Translations under genes and position numbers: made by a program
Source: Synechocystis salina LEGE 00031
GTDB taxonomy: Bacteria > Cyanobacteriota > Cyanobacteriia > Cyanobacteriales > Microcystaceae
Reading direction: 5' to 3'
DNA length: 64,000 nt
Assembly: GCF_015207985.1 (NCBI RefSeq)
Contig: NZ_JADEVV010000001.1
Location: 105,550-169,549, forward strand
In this document: positions 9,154-19,278 of the stretch, in pieces
Layout of the letters: every line of letters begins with the position of its first letter
Position numbering within the stretch: the first letter of the stretch is position 1
Notes under the pieces: model-generated
Told to the model about the DNA's origin: nothing
The model's database searches: none
Seen by the model: only the letters and a program-made list of their open reading frames with translations

Positions 9154-10040
9154 TGACTAAAGAAAACCAGAGGATGAATAAAACCAATCAACCATCAGAA
9201 TTTTGGCAAAAACTTCCCATTCACATCACTATTCTCACCATTGCTTTCATCTGGACATTGCCCAGTTTAGGTCTATTTATTAGCTCCCTGCGCCCCCGGG
9301 GCGAGATGCTCAGCACTGGTTGGTGGACAGTGTTTTTGCACCCCCTAGAGGTGACCCAATTTTATCTTGGTAACTACAGTGACGTGCTTCGATCCTCCGG
9401 CATGGGGGAAGCTTTTTTAAACAGTCTGACCATTGCTGTGCCCGCCACGGTGATTCCCATCGCCATTGCGACCTTTGCCGCCTATGCCTTTGCTTGGATG
9501 ACTTTCCCTGGGCGACAATTGCTATTTATTTTGGTGGTTTGTCTCCTGGTGGTACCTTTACAAACCACCCTCATTCCCGTTTTGAGGATCTATGCCCAAT
9601 TGGGCTTAGCGGGTACCTTCCTCGGAGTTTGGCTAGCCCACACCGCCTATGGTTTACCCCTGGGCATTTACCTGTTACGCAATTACATTGGCGCTCTCCC
9701 CAAGGACCTAATTGAAGCGGCTGCGGTGGACGGTGCTTCCCATTTAAAAATTTTTACCAAGTTAATTGTGCCCCTCTCCATGCCGGCGATCGCCTCCTTT
9801 GCCGTGTTTCAATTCCTCTGGGTCTGGAACGATTTATTGGTTGCTTTGATTTACTTGGGAGGCACTGCCGACGTTGCCCCTGTTACCATCCAACTGAGTA
9901 ATTTAGTCGGCTCCAGGGGTCAGGATTGGTACTTGTTAACTGCTGGGGCTTTCATCAGCATGATTGTGCCCCTCATGGTCTTTTTTGGACTGCAACGGTA
10001 CTTTGTGCGGGGCATTCTGGCGGGATCGGTTAAATCCTAG
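9153..10040 (+). CDS. ggtD: Glucosylglycerol ABC transporter, permease
   Basis: A 295-aa MalG-type permease with six predicted helices and the EAA loop EAAAVDGASHLKIF near residue 190. The start overlaps the ggtC stop in TAATG, with AGGAG inside the end of ggtC as ribosome-binding site. Its stop TAG shares the palindrome CTAG with the stop of the convergent squalene synthase-like gene. No ATP-binding subunit follows, so the transporter must use one encoded elsewhere (GgtA in PCC 6803). Confidence 0.92.
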   Translation: MTKENQRMNKTNQPSEFWQKLPIHITILTIAFIWTLPSLGLFISSLRPRGEMLSTGWWTVFLHPLEVTQFYLGNYSDVLRSSGMGEAFLNSLTIAVPATVIPIAIATFAAYAFAWMTFPGRQLLFILVVCLLVVPLQTTLIPVLRIYAQLGLAGTFLGVWLAHTAYGLPLGIYLLRNYIGALPKDLIEAAAVDGASHLKIFTKLIVPLSMPAIASFAVFQFLWVWNDLLVALIYLGGTADVAPVTIQLSNLVGSRGQDWYLLTAGAFISMIVPLMVFFGLQRYFVRGILAGSVKS

Positions 10041-10852
10041 CTGGCAATAACCCGATTGACCAGAGCCATCACGTCACTGCGGCTGAGCTTTTCCTTACCC
10101 AGGGCCAACACATCCAAGGTGCCATAGGCCAGGGTGAGGGGGATTTTACAGAAATTGAGGGCCGGGCCATGGGGCAAAGATTTGGTGTATTGGTCTGCCA
10201 ACGCCAAATTGTAGCGAGCATACTTATGCATATCCGCCAACTCCCAACCCTGGGGAAAAAAGCTTACCCCCCGGCGCTGGTCTTCCTTGTAGTTGCGGAC
10301 AATGTTTACCGCCTGGAGCCCCCGACCAAAACCAATGGCATGGGAGCGGTTCGTTTGGGTGCCATCGTGCCAAGCCCACAGATCGGACAACAGCAGACCC
10401 ACTGCCCCCGCTACACTGAAGGTGTATTGGTCTAACTCATTTTCCGTTTTAATTTGCCAGTTGTGGATCGCCCAAAAAGCCATCCGGTCCGACATGGCCG
10501 CCGTGGCATCCCACACTCTAGGGGCAATGCTTTCGGGGGCCAGCAATGCCCATTCCCCCACCCTTAAAGTTACTTCCGGCAAAAGGTTGCGATAGGGGTC
10601 TAAACCCCGGATAAAATCGTCGCTGTGGGAATTTTCCGTTGCACTCTGGAGATTGAGACTAATCTGATTGAGAATTCTTGCTTTGGTCTCGGCATCTAGG
10701 TCTGGATGGTCTTCCACTTCATCGATCGCCCGCATACAAAGGTAAGCAGAGGCCACTGCATCGAGAAGCTGATCAGGCAAAATGCTAATGGGAATGTAGA
10801 ATGTCCGACTGGTTTCTTGCAAAACCTTAAGGGCATTACGACGTAGGCTCAT
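10037..10852 (-). CDS. sqs: Squalene/phytoene synthase family protein (squalene synthase)
   Basis: A 271-aa isoprenyl synthase, head-to-head type. The first aspartate-rich motif DEVED is at residues 44-48, and the second region contains NYKEDQRRGVSFFP. The NADPH-dependent second half reaction is expected for squalene synthase, the role I recall for this PCC 6803 gene. The ATG at 10852 has AGGAG 8 nt upstream, so a TTG 21 nt further up is less likely. Eukaryotic squalene synthases have a C-terminal membrane anchor, which is absent here. A phytoene synthase role is less likely. Confidence 0.8.
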   Translation of the reverse strand: MSLRRNALKVLQETSRTFYIPISILPDQLLDAVASAYLCMRAIDEVEDHPDLDAETKARILNQISLNLQSATENSHSDDFIRGLDPYRNLLPEVTLRVGEWALLAPESIAPRVWDATAAMSDRMAFWAIHNWQIKTENELDQYTFSVAGAVGLLLSDLWAWHDGTQTNRSHAIGFGRGLQAVNIVRNYKEDQRRGVSFFPQGWELADMHKYARYNLALADQYTKSLPHGPALNFCKIPLTLAYGTLDVLALGKEKLSRSDVMALVNRVIAS

Positions 10853-11155
10853 GCGATCAACTCCTGACACCAAAAATTTAAGCGGACTCTCAACTTACCT
10901 ATTCAGGTCTGCAATGCTAGGCAATAGGTTCCAGCGGGGATGGGGGAAGTTTTCAGTCATCCCATAACCCCCCAGACTCTACTATCTTTGCCCCTCGATG
11001 CCTCAACCTGGGTAAATTGAGCAAAACAATCACCCCATTCTATTACGGCTTTGCTGGTGTGCTACAGACAAATTGGGGCCAGGGGGAGGGAGTCATTGCT
11101 TTTCTTGAATGATCCCCAGTTTTGGTCAATTCTTAACCCCGCCCACCTCAATCCT
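10853..11155. other. Divergent intergenic region sqs/hik10
   Basis: 303 bases between two divergent genes. An open frame extends the histidine kinase upstream to 11051, but the added residues show no membrane helix or family similarity, so I treat the stretch as promoter and leader DNA. No clear operator or hairpin was recognised. Confidence 0.5.
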
Positions 11156-12265
11156 ATGGCTAAACTCAGTCTTGGTTCCCGTCTTTTCCTGTCCCATATG
11201 TTAGTGATGCTAGTAGGGTTGGGCAGTTTTGTTTCCCTGGCAAAAATATCTTCCCCCCGCATGTTTATTCTGCGCTTGGAAGAGTTGGAAAGTCAGGGAT
11301 TTATCACTGTTCGTTCTGCCAAAACCTATCTGATCCGGGGTTTTGAAACCGCCTGGAACCGCAGTTCCCTCTGGGCGATTATTTTTGGGGCCAGTGCCGC
11401 TGGAGGACTTAGCTTTTTGGCCGCCGACCGCATTATGCAACCCCTTGATCGCCTGAAATTAGCTACGAAAAATTTGGCTGAGGGAGATTTGCAAAGCCGC
11501 ATGCCCCCCAGCGATATTCCGGAATTGGAACAGTTGGGGGAGAGTTTTAATCGCATGGCGGACAGTTTGGCCGATGTGGAACAACAACGGCGGGAATTGG
11601 TGAGTGACCTGACCCACGAATTACGTTCCCCTTTGACGGTGGTGCGGGGTTATTTGGAACAATTGGCGGAGGGCACCATTGCCGGAGATCCGGAACTTTA
11701 CCAGCGATTGGTGGGGGAAACTAGGAGATTGGAACGGCTGACAGTGGATTTGCAGGAATTGTCCAAAGTAGAGGCGGGCTATTTGTCCATCCAACGGCAA
11801 CCCCTCGACCTTTATCCTCTGTTGGTCAAATTACAACAACGGTTTGCAGACCAGCTCTTGGAAGAAGGGCCAGAGTTAATCCTTGCCGCCCCTTCGTCCT
11901 TGCCGCCAGTGTTGGCCGACCCAGACCGCACTGAGCAAATTTTGGTCAATTTAATTGGCAATGCGGTGCGTTATACCCCCAGCGGTGCCATTACCATCGA
12001 TGCTCACCTTGGTAATGATCAAGAAAAGAACAATCTACTCTGGGTAACCGTCACCGATACGGGCATTGGCATTGCGGCGGGGGATTTGCCCTATGTGTTT
12101 GAGCGGTTTTGGCGGGCTGATAAATCCCGTTCCCGTTATTCTGGTGGCACAGGTTTGGGACTGGCGATCGCCAAACGGTTGGTGGAGTTACAGGGGGGCA
12201 ATTTACTAGTAAGGAGCACCCTGGGCCAGGGCAGTGAATTTAGCTTTTCCTTACCATTGGTATAA
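11156..12265 (+). CDS. hik10: Two-component sensor histidine kinase
   Basis: A 369-aa membrane histidine kinase. There are two helices (about residues 9-30 and 71-90) with a short periplasmic loop of about 40 residues, then a HAMP linker (91-143). The phospho-acceptor H154 is in DLTHELRSPL, with N-box NLIGNAVRYTP, G1 DTGIGI and G2 GTGLGLAI. The start at ATG 11156 places helix 1 at the N-terminus. No response regulator is adjacent. Gene order suggests Hik10 of PCC 6803, reported to act in salt/osmotic signalling. The small sensor loop suggests sensing in or near the membrane. Confidence 0.9.
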   Translation: MAKLSLGSRLFLSHMLVMLVGLGSFVSLAKISSPRMFILRLEELESQGFITVRSAKTYLIRGFETAWNRSSLWAIIFGASAAGGLSFLAADRIMQPLDRLKLATKNLAEGDLQSRMPPSDIPELEQLGESFNRMADSLADVEQQRRELVSDLTHELRSPLTVVRGYLEQLAEGTIAGDPELYQRLVGETRRLERLTVDLQELSKVEAGYLSIQRQPLDLYPLLVKLQQRFADQLLEEGPELILAAPSSLPPVLADPDRTEQILVNLIGNAVRYTPSGAITIDAHLGNDQEKNNLLWVTVTDTGIGIAAGDLPYVFERFWRADKSRSRYSGGTGLGLAIAKRLVELQGGNLLVRSTLGQGSEFSFSLPLV

Positions 12266-12387
12266 GGACTGATGACTGATGGGAAAATGCTTGTAATACT
12301 TCCGGTCAGACCGATCCCCGCCTACCTTCCCCAGTTAAACCCAGGCAAAGATAAGGTAGAGTTGTGGTTTGGCATTACTCCAACATT

Positions 12388-14874
12388 ATGCACAAGAAAT
12401 CAAAGGCCCAATTGCAGGATTATCTCAAGGATTTAACCGCAATGGGGGACGCTTCATCAGAGCAGATGGAGCCTAACCAGGATGGCCACCAGGGGGAAAC
12501 AACGGAGACCAGCAGTCCCGCCCCAAAGAAAAGGTTATCTTTGCCCAATCTATCTCCCCCGGCGATCGCCAGTCCTAATGGAGCATCGGGGTTAGATAAC
12601 GTCCCCTCCCCGGGCCTTAGTGACCAGAACAATATGAGTGCCCTGCCGCTGAATGGCCATGACCAATCTCTGGCAGAGGAAGAGCAAGCCAAAGGTAGTG
12701 TCCGGAGTAAGCGCTGGCTCTGGTTGGGAAGCATATTGGTGCTGTTGCTGGGGGGCACGGCCCTAACTTTGCCCAGGGCTCTGGAAATGGTGAACGGCTG
12801 GCGACAGGAAGCCCAACTCAAAGCCTACGAGCAGGAACAACATCAAGATTCCGAAGTGCTGAGGCTGGCTCTGTTAACCCCGGAGCAACGGCGGGGCCGG
12901 TTGGAGGCGATCGCCAATCAGCAAGAACTGTCTTTAGAAAGGAGTAGGGCTCGATTTTTGTTAGCAGGGGATTTACTGGCCAAGTTTGAGGGAGGCCCTG
13001 CCATCCGGGTTTTGGACGGATTGGAAGTGCAATATCCAGTGTTAGCGCCCTATATTTTGCTGATGCGGGGCCGGGGCTATCAATTAAGTAACGAAAATGA
13101 CCAGGCAGAAGCTACCTGGCAAAGTATTTTAGACCAATATCCCGATTCCCCCGTAGTGGTCAATGCCCTGGAAAATTTGGGTAGTTTGGATCAAGCCTAT
13201 TGGCAACAGGCGATCGCCGACCATCCGGGCCATCCCCGCACCCTCGCTATTCTCCACCAGCAATTGCAAAGTGCGCCCGACTCCTTGGCAATCCAACAGC
13301 AAATTTTGCAAAATCATCCCACCGATGGCCGCACCGCCGCTGTGATCGATGACCTCCAAGCCAACCACCAAGAACATTTAACCCCAGAGGACTGGCAAGC
13401 CATGGGGGATAATTTTTGGTATCGTCGCATCTATAACCAGGCGATCGCCCCCTACCAAAAGGCCCCCAGCAATGCCCGCAATCTTTACCGTTTAGCCCGG
13501 GCCCAACAAATTAGCAAGCTGGACAAGGAAGCCCAAGAAAATTACCGTCAATTAATTGCCACCTATCCCGACAGTCCGGAAACGGCCCTAGCCTTACGAC
13601 GTTTAGCAGAAATGGTTCCACCCAGGGAAGGGGTGCAATATCTACAGCAGTTAGAGCAACAATTTCCTGACCAAGGGGCCTCTGCCCTGGCCGCCAAGAT
13701 AGATCTGCTGGCGAAATTTGATGCTAACCAAGCCCAACAGGCCCGGCAAACCCTACTGCAAAAGTATCCCAACTCCGATGCCGCCGCTAATTATCGTTGG
13801 CGCCAGGCCCAGGAGTTTGCCAAAGCCGGTAATTACACCGAAGCTTGGCGCTGGGCTAAGGAAATTGCCAACCAAAATCCCCAGAGTGACGTTACCCCCA
13901 AAGCCATTTTTTGGATCGGTAAATGGGCCCAGCAACTAGGGCGATCGGCCGATTCTAAGACCGCTTTTGAAACAGTCCTGGCTAAATATCCCCAGTCCTA
14001 CTACGCTTGGCGATCGGCAGTGTTACTGGGCTGGCAGGTGGGGGACTTTAACTCCGTACGTTTTCTCAATCCCCCGGTGACGGTGCCGGACCAACGGCCC
14101 TTACCTCCGGCCGGTTCCCCCACTTTTCGGGAGCTATATCGTCTGGCCCAAGACCAAGAGGCGATCGAATTATTTGACGCAGAAATTCGAGCTAGGGCAG
14201 AAGGGGAAACAGTACCAGAGCTAACGGTCAATGAAGGTTTTACGGAAGCGTTGCTTAAACTGACCCAACAGGAATATTTACAGGGCATCAACCAAGTGTT
14301 GAATTTGCGTAATCCCGAGGACCCAGAACAGAGAAAACAGTGGGAAGAACTGCGGGGCACTAGGGATTATTGGCAAACCCTCTTCCCCTTTCCCTACCAA
14401 AAGTTAATTTTTGAGTGGTCGGAAAAACGCCAGGTGAATCCCTTTTTGGTCACGGCCTTAATTCGTCAGGAATCCCGTTTTGAAAAGGATATCCAATCTC
14501 CCGTGGGTGCAACGGGGTTAATGCAAGTGATGCCTGCCACAGCAGAATGGATTGCCCCCCAAATTGGTTTGCAGGAATATTCCCTCACCGATCCCACCGA
14601 TAACGTCAATATGGGCACCTGGTATTTTGACCACACTCATAAAACCTATAACAATAATTCGGCCCTGGCAGTGGCCAGCTACAATGCCGGGCCGGGCAAT
14701 GTGGCCAAATGGTTACAGGAATTTAATAACGCTGACCCTGACCTTTTTGTAGAGCGCATTCCCTTTGCAGAAACTAAGGGTTATGTGGAGGCAGTGTTTG
14801 GCAATTACTGGAATTATTTACGCATTTATGACCCCGATGTGGAGAAACTGATGGGGCAGGTGGGAGGTCGTTAA
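12388..14874 (+). CDS. slt: Soluble lytic transglycosylase with TPR-like repeats
   Basis: An 828-aa envelope protein that cleaves the MurNAc-GlcNAc bond of peptidoglycan to anhydro-MurNAc. It has a polar N-terminal region, one membrane anchor (about residues 110-130), a long helical repeat region, and a C-terminal family 1 SLT domain. The catalytic glutamate is E695 in RQESRF, followed by GLMQVMPATA and ASYNAGPGN. The ATG at 12388 is preferred over a GTG 24 nt upstream. Having a TM anchor rather than a cleaved signal peptide suggests it is tethered to the inner membrane. Confidence 0.9.
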   Translation: MHKKSKAQLQDYLKDLTAMGDASSEQMEPNQDGHQGETTETSSPAPKKRLSLPNLSPPAIASPNGASGLDNVPSPGLSDQNNMSALPLNGHDQSLAEEEQAKGSVRSKRWLWLGSILVLLLGGTALTLPRALEMVNGWRQEAQLKAYEQEQHQDSEVLRLALLTPEQRRGRLEAIANQQELSLERSRARFLLAGDLLAKFEGGPAIRVLDGLEVQYPVLAPYILLMRGRGYQLSNENDQAEATWQSILDQYPDSPVVVNALENLGSLDQAYWQQAIADHPGHPRTLAILHQQLQSAPDSLAIQQQILQNHPTDGRTAAVIDDLQANHQEHLTPEDWQAMGDNFWYRRIYNQAIAPYQKAPSNARNLYRLARAQQISKLDKEAQENYRQLIATYPDSPETALALRRLAEMVPPREGVQYLQQLEQQFPDQGASALAAKIDLLAKFDANQAQQARQTLLQKYPNSDAAANYRWRQAQEFAKAGNYTEAWRWAKEIANQNPQSDVTPKAIFWIGKWAQQLGRSADSKTAFETVLAKYPQSYYAWRSAVLLGWQVGDFNSVRFLNPPVTVPDQRPLPPAGSPTFRELYRLAQDQEAIELFDAEIRARAEGETVPELTVNEGFTEALLKLTQQEYLQGINQVLNLRNPEDPEQRKQWEELRGTRDYWQTLFPFPYQKLIFEWSEKRQVNPFLVTALIRQESRFEKDIQSPVGATGLMQVMPATAEWIAPQIGLQEYSLTDPTDNVNMGTWYFDHTHKTYNNNSALAVASYNAGPGNVAKWLQEFNNADPDLFVERIPFAETKGYVEAVFGNYWNYLRIYDPDVEKLMGQVGGR

Positions 14875-15115
14875 TCCCGCTTCTACCTAGCTCAGATTCT
14901 TGGAATCAGCAATCTTCGGCAAGTTCAATGCTCCCGGCGTTAGATTGGAGGTCTTAATGGGAGTCTTCTTTGGCAACTCCAAGATCATCAATCTCCCTTG
15001 TTCGTCCATTAGAATTGCAATTAGTCAGGCACTCGGGCAAAGTTTTGTCTATCTCTATAAGATGTGATTTGCCGATTTCCGCCCGGGAAAATGGGCCCCA
15101 TTCCCCGCATTTATT

Positions 15116-16957
15116 ATGATCAAACGCTTTTTCCTCACCATTCTGTTCTTTGCCGGTCTGTGGTTTGCCCTCAACCTCTATCTCCAACACCATGGTTTGG
15201 CCCACCGCGGCAATTACGATAGCTTGATCATTAATTTTAAAAATGATATTCCCACTCAAACCCTAACGGCGGATATTCAAGCCATCGATGAGAAGCTGGA
15301 AAAGACGGTGGATTTTAACAGTATTTTTTCCATTAAAAATTATGTTTACACCGTTAAGGGCGATGGGGAAGATTTAAAACGTCTGCGCCGATCGCCTTTG
15401 ACCAAGGAAGTAGACTACATCGAACCCAACTATATCTATCAAGCCCTGGAAGTTCCCAACGATCCTGAATACAGCAAGCAATGGAATCTCCGGGCGATCG
15501 CCATGGAATCGGCCTGGGACCAAAGTAAAGGGGAAGGGGTCACCGTAGCGGTGATTGACACCGGGGTCACCAGGGTACCGGATTTACGACAAACCCAATT
15601 TGTTAGTGGCTACAATTTTGTAGATGACAACCGGGACACCACCGACTACAACGGCCATGGCACCCATGTGGCGGGAACCATTGCCCAAGCCACTAATAAT
15701 GAATACGGCGTCGCAGGTATTGCGCCCAAAGCCAAAATTATGCCCCTGAAAGTATTGGGAGATAACGGTGGCGGCACGGTGGCGGACATTGCTGAAGCGA
15801 TTATGTATGCGGCCGATAACGGGGCCAGCGTAATTAACATGAGTTTGGGGGGGGGCGGTGAAAGCAAGACCTTAGCCGATGCCATTGACTACGCCTACAG
15901 CAAAGGGGTGGTAATCATTGCGGCGGCCGGTAATGAAGGACAAAATGCAGCGGCTTACCCTGGTCGGTACCCGAAGGTGATTAGTGTGGCGGCCACCGAT
16001 GCCACCGGCAACAAAGCCGAATATTCTAACTATGGGGCTGGGGTGGACATTGCGGCCCCTGGGGGGAGCACCGACGGCAAAGATGGCAAAATCCTCCAGG
16101 AAACCATTGACCCCGATACCAGGGAACCTGTGCTCATGGGCATGCAGGGCACTAGCATGGCCGCTCCCCATGTGGCCGGCACGGCAGCACTGATCCAATC
16201 CGTCCAACTACAACAGGCCAAAGTGGGTTTATCTTCTGGGGCCGCCGATCGCCTGACGGTGGCAGAGGTATCGGAACCAGAGGCGGTGTTAAAAATTCTC
16301 AAAGCCTCCGCCCGTTCTGTGCCCAACGATAGTCTGAACTACTACGGTGCCGGCCATGTCAACGCCGGGGAAGCGGTCAAACAGGCCCAACAGGGACAAA
16401 TTTCCTTCCGGGATTTCATGCGCTGGTTACGGGACAACGGTTACCTCAATCCCATTTTTTGGTTTGACGGCGGGGCTGTGGCGTTTTTGCCCAAACTAGC
16501 CATGGTGTTGGGTTCCTATCTGTTGGTATTCCTGCTGCGGATTTATCTACCGCTGCAATTTACCTGGCCCTTCAACTGGGGATTAATTTTTGGCAGCTCG
16601 GGGCTATTCTTTCTGCAAGGTCTATACATTTTTGACTTGCCCCAATGGCCTTTCCGAGCCATGGGCAGTGCCCTGCCGGAGTTGGGCAACAGTCTTCCTG
16701 GGACTGGTTTGTTAAATCCATTTTTTGCCAGTGCGCTCATTCCCATTGGCTTGTTGTTGCTATTGCTGGGCAGTCCCAGTGGCAAACAGTGGTCTTTGGG
16801 GGTTTGTTTTGGGGTAACTGTCTTTTTATTAACCGCCGCTTTCCTTGGTACTCCCCTATGGTTAATCGGCACCGGCACCACGGCGATCGCCTTTTTGGTG
16901 GTTAACGCCTTAATTTGCCTGGGACTTGGTTCTTTGGCCGCCAAGGGAGAACATTAA
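15116..16957 (+). CDS. Subtilisin-like serine protease with C-terminal membrane helices
   Basis: A 613-aa S8 family protease with an N-terminal hydrophobic segment (4-22) and an inhibitor-like propeptide to about residue 110. The catalytic triad is D148 (VIDTGV), H181 (GHGTHVAGT) and S347 (GTSMAAPHVAG). The C-terminal 160 residues hold several hydrophobic helices, unusual for a secreted subtilase, so the mature enzyme is probably membrane-bound. The substrate is unknown. It stands alone between slt and hemE, with 241 nt of featureless DNA upstream. Confidence 0.9.
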   Translation: MIKRFFLTILFFAGLWFALNLYLQHHGLAHRGNYDSLIINFKNDIPTQTLTADIQAIDEKLEKTVDFNSIFSIKNYVYTVKGDGEDLKRLRRSPLTKEVDYIEPNYIYQALEVPNDPEYSKQWNLRAIAMESAWDQSKGEGVTVAVIDTGVTRVPDLRQTQFVSGYNFVDDNRDTTDYNGHGTHVAGTIAQATNNEYGVAGIAPKAKIMPLKVLGDNGGGTVADIAEAIMYAADNGASVINMSLGGGGESKTLADAIDYAYSKGVVIIAAAGNEGQNAAAYPGRYPKVISVAATDATGNKAEYSNYGAGVDIAAPGGSTDGKDGKILQETIDPDTREPVLMGMQGTSMAAPHVAGTAALIQSVQLQQAKVGLSSGAADRLTVAEVSEPEAVLKILKASARSVPNDSLNYYGAGHVNAGEAVKQAQQGQISFRDFMRWLRDNGYLNPIFWFDGGAVAFLPKLAMVLGSYLLVFLLRIYLPLQFTWPFNWGLIFGSSGLFFLQGLYIFDLPQWPFRAMGSALPELGNSLPGTGLLNPFFASALIPIGLLLLLLGSPSGKQWSLGVCFGVTVFLLTAAFLGTPLWLIGTGTTAIAFLVVNALICLGLGSLAAKGEH

Positions 16958-17065
16958 CGGATGGGAGCAGAAAAAATCCCCCCATCGCCAAGGATTAGAG
17001 GCAGCGGGGGAAATGATAAGCTAGCAAAGGCTTGATTTTACAAAGAATTTTTATTAGGAGTAATA

Positions 17066-18118
17066 ATGACAGAAGCAAATGATTTGCCCTACCTTCTGCG
17101 GGTAGCCAGGGGCGAAGTAGTTAAGCGTCCCCCGGTGTGGATGATGCGCCAGGCTGGCCGTTATATGAAAGTTTATCGAGATCTGCGGGATAAATATCCA
17201 AGCTTCCGGGAGCGGTCAGAAAATCCAGACTTGGCCATCGAAATCTCCCTCCAGCCCTGGCGAGCCTTCCAACCCGATGGGGTGATCATGTTTTCCGACA
17301 TTCTAACCCCTCTGCCTGGCATTGGCATTCCCTTTGACATTGTGGAAAGTAAAGGGCCCATTATTGACCCTCCCATCCGCACCCAAGCCCAGGTGGATCA
17401 ACTCCATCCCCTAGATCCTGAATCCAGCCTGCCCTTCATCAAAACCATACTAGGGACTTTACGGCAGGAAGTGGGAAACCAATCCACCGTGTTGGGTTTT
17501 GTCGGTGCTCCCTGGACCCTCGCGGCCTACGCCATTGAAGGCAAAAGCTCCAAAGATTACAAAGTAATTAAGCAAATGGCCTTTTCTGAACCGGCCATTC
17601 TTCACAGCTTCCTCGATAAAATTGCCGAGGCGATCGCCGTTTATGTTCGTTACCAAATCGACTGCGGTGCCCAACTGGTGCAATTATTCGATTCCTGGGC
17701 TGGTCAACTAAGCCCCCAAGACTACGACACCTTTGCCCTGCCCTATCAGCAAAAAGTAGTCAAGCTGGTTAAGGAAACCCACCCAGATACACCGTTAATT
17801 CTTTACATCAGCGGTAGTGCCGGCATTCTGGAACGCATGGGTAAATCCGGGGTGGACATTGTCAGTGTGGACTGGACTGTGGACATGGCCGACGCCCGCC
17901 AACGCCTGGGTCAAGCCATGAAAGTACAGGGCAATATGGACCCCGGTGTCTTGTTTGGTTCTCAAGACTTTATCAAAGAACGGATTTTAGATACTGTGCG
18001 CAAAGCGGGCCAGGGGGGGCATATTTTCAACCTCGGCCATGGTGTTTTGGTGGGTACCCCAGAGGATAATGTCCGCTTCTTCTTTGAAACGGCTAAGCAA
18101 GTGGACCAATTGCTGTAA
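17066..18118 (+). CDS. hemE: Uroporphyrinogen decarboxylase
   Basis: The 350-aa enzyme removes four carboxyl groups from uroporphyrinogen III to give coproporphyrinogen III, shared by heme, chlorophyll and bilin synthesis. The active-site segment RQAGRYM is near residue 27, LFDSWAG near 210, and GNMDP near residue 290. The ATG has TAGGAG upstream. Length and motifs are standard. A leftward terminator-like hairpin in the downstream gap belongs to the opposing gene. Confidence 0.97.
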   Translation: MTEANDLPYLLRVARGEVVKRPPVWMMRQAGRYMKVYRDLRDKYPSFRERSENPDLAIEISLQPWRAFQPDGVIMFSDILTPLPGIGIPFDIVESKGPIIDPPIRTQAQVDQLHPLDPESSLPFIKTILGTLRQEVGNQSTVLGFVGAPWTLAAYAIEGKSSKDYKVIKQMAFSEPAILHSFLDKIAEAIAVYVRYQIDCGAQLVQLFDSWAGQLSPQDYDTFALPYQQKVVKLVKETHPDTPLILYISGSAGILERMGKSGVDIVSVDWTVDMADARQRLGQAMKVQGNMDPGVLFGSQDFIKERILDTVRKAGQGGHIFNLGHGVLVGTPEDNVRFFFETAKQVDQLL

Positions 18119-18189
18119 TGACAATTGGTTATTGATATTTGTTTAGTGGTTTCAATGCTACTTCGCTAAATTAATGCCAGCAACAGATC

Positions 18190-18246
18190 AAAAAATATCC
18201 CCCCTAGCTCCCCTTGATGAGGGGACAAGCCCATAGGCGGGGGGAT
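18190..18246 (-). terminator. Rho-independent terminator of the Ap4A phosphorylase-like gene
   Basis: Read on the minus strand, an 8-bp arm ATCCCCCC pairs with GGGGGGAT, with a second inner stem of CCCCT/AGGGG, followed by ATTTTTT. It begins 20 nt after the stop at 18267. The C/G-rich text resembles dispersed palindromic repeats common in cyanobacterial genomes, so it may be a recruited repeat. Confidence 0.7.
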
Positions 18247-18266
18247 CAAGATTATTCATCATTTGA

Positions 18267-19121
18267 TTATTGCTCGACTCCCACTTGTCGCAGTAGTTGC
18301 CACGGCCCCAATTGTTGTAACAACTCCAACTGTTGTTGATTTTTTACCAGTAAGCCACCGGCAAAACCCAACGCATTAACTTCAATGTCTTGGTAGGATT
18401 GCTGGGAACGGGGCACGATCGCCAAAAACTCCCTAGTCATTAACAGATTGTAGGCGTGGGGTCTCGCTCCCACTGTGGTTTGTAATGACAATTGCTGCAA
18501 CATATCCCGATAAATTTGGTGGCAAATCTTGCCTCCGTCAGCTTGGTTAATCACGTCCATGGTGAGGGGGGCGATCGCCGTTTGGAAGGGTAGTTTTTTT
18601 GCTTGAATAAAATGATCAGCCAGGGGAAATTTTTGACTATTTTCCACCAAAGGAAAGGGAATCCATTGTAAATGACGGTGGGGTTGACTGGCCCCCGCTT
18701 TAGGGCCGCTGTTATAAAATACTAATCCTTCTTTTTCTTTTAATACCTGCACCGCCGCGGTGAAATCCCCTAGGGTCAAAGGATTTTGTTGATCTTCAAA
18801 CTCCCGCGTGACAATTAATAAATGTTGATCTACTACCTTGAATTTATTTAGTAATCCCAAATGGGTCTGGGAAAAATGTCCCACAAATAGATCAGGGTCG
18901 TAGGGCAAAAATGGATTAATTTTCTGGCGATGTTGGTGTTCAGTGGTAATTTTTTTGCGATGGATTTGGGTCAAAATTCGTACTACAAAATTTATTTCTC
19001 CTGCCTCCAGGGTAGTTACCGCCGTATTGATGGGTTGGAGGGCACCGGTTTTGAGGGCGTGGTCACTCTGGGCTAGTAAACGGGGCCACAATTGACCGGG
19101 GAGGAGATAGGATTCAGCCAT
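18267..19121 (-). CDS. ATP adenylyltransferase / Ap4A phosphorylase-like protein
   Basis: A 284-aa member of the HIT superfamily branch that splits diadenosine tetraphosphate with phosphate. The segment QPHRHLQW (near residue 155) is the expected catalytic histidine motif, preceded by NSGPKAGAS. I chose the ATG at 19121 (MAESYLLPG). An upstream start adds 16 unrelated residues. It is single and convergent with hemE. The role in nucleotide-signal turnover follows from the family. Confidence 0.8.
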   Translation of the reverse strand: MAESYLLPGQLWPRLLAQSDHALKTGALQPINTAVTTLEAGEINFVVRILTQIHRKKITTEHQHRQKINPFLPYDPDLFVGHFSQTHLGLLNKFKVVDQHLLIVTREFEDQQNPLTLGDFTAAVQVLKEKEGLVFYNSGPKAGASQPHRHLQWIPFPLVENSQKFPLADHFIQAKKLPFQTAIAPLTMDVINQADGGKICHQIYRDMLQQLSLQTTVGARPHAYNLLMTREFLAIVPRSQQSYQDIEVNALGFAGGLLVKNQQQLELLQQLGPWQLLRQVGVEQ

Positions 19122-19278
19122 GGTGAGGGAAAAATAGGTAACTACGTTCTTGGCACAGGGCAACAACAATTAACCATTAGCAAAACCCCTGATTATGCCC
19201 ATGGGGAACACTGCCAAGGGCGAAATTTTGCTGGAGCCGTTCCTTGATCCTACACCGCGCAGTGGAGAGCACTACCCG

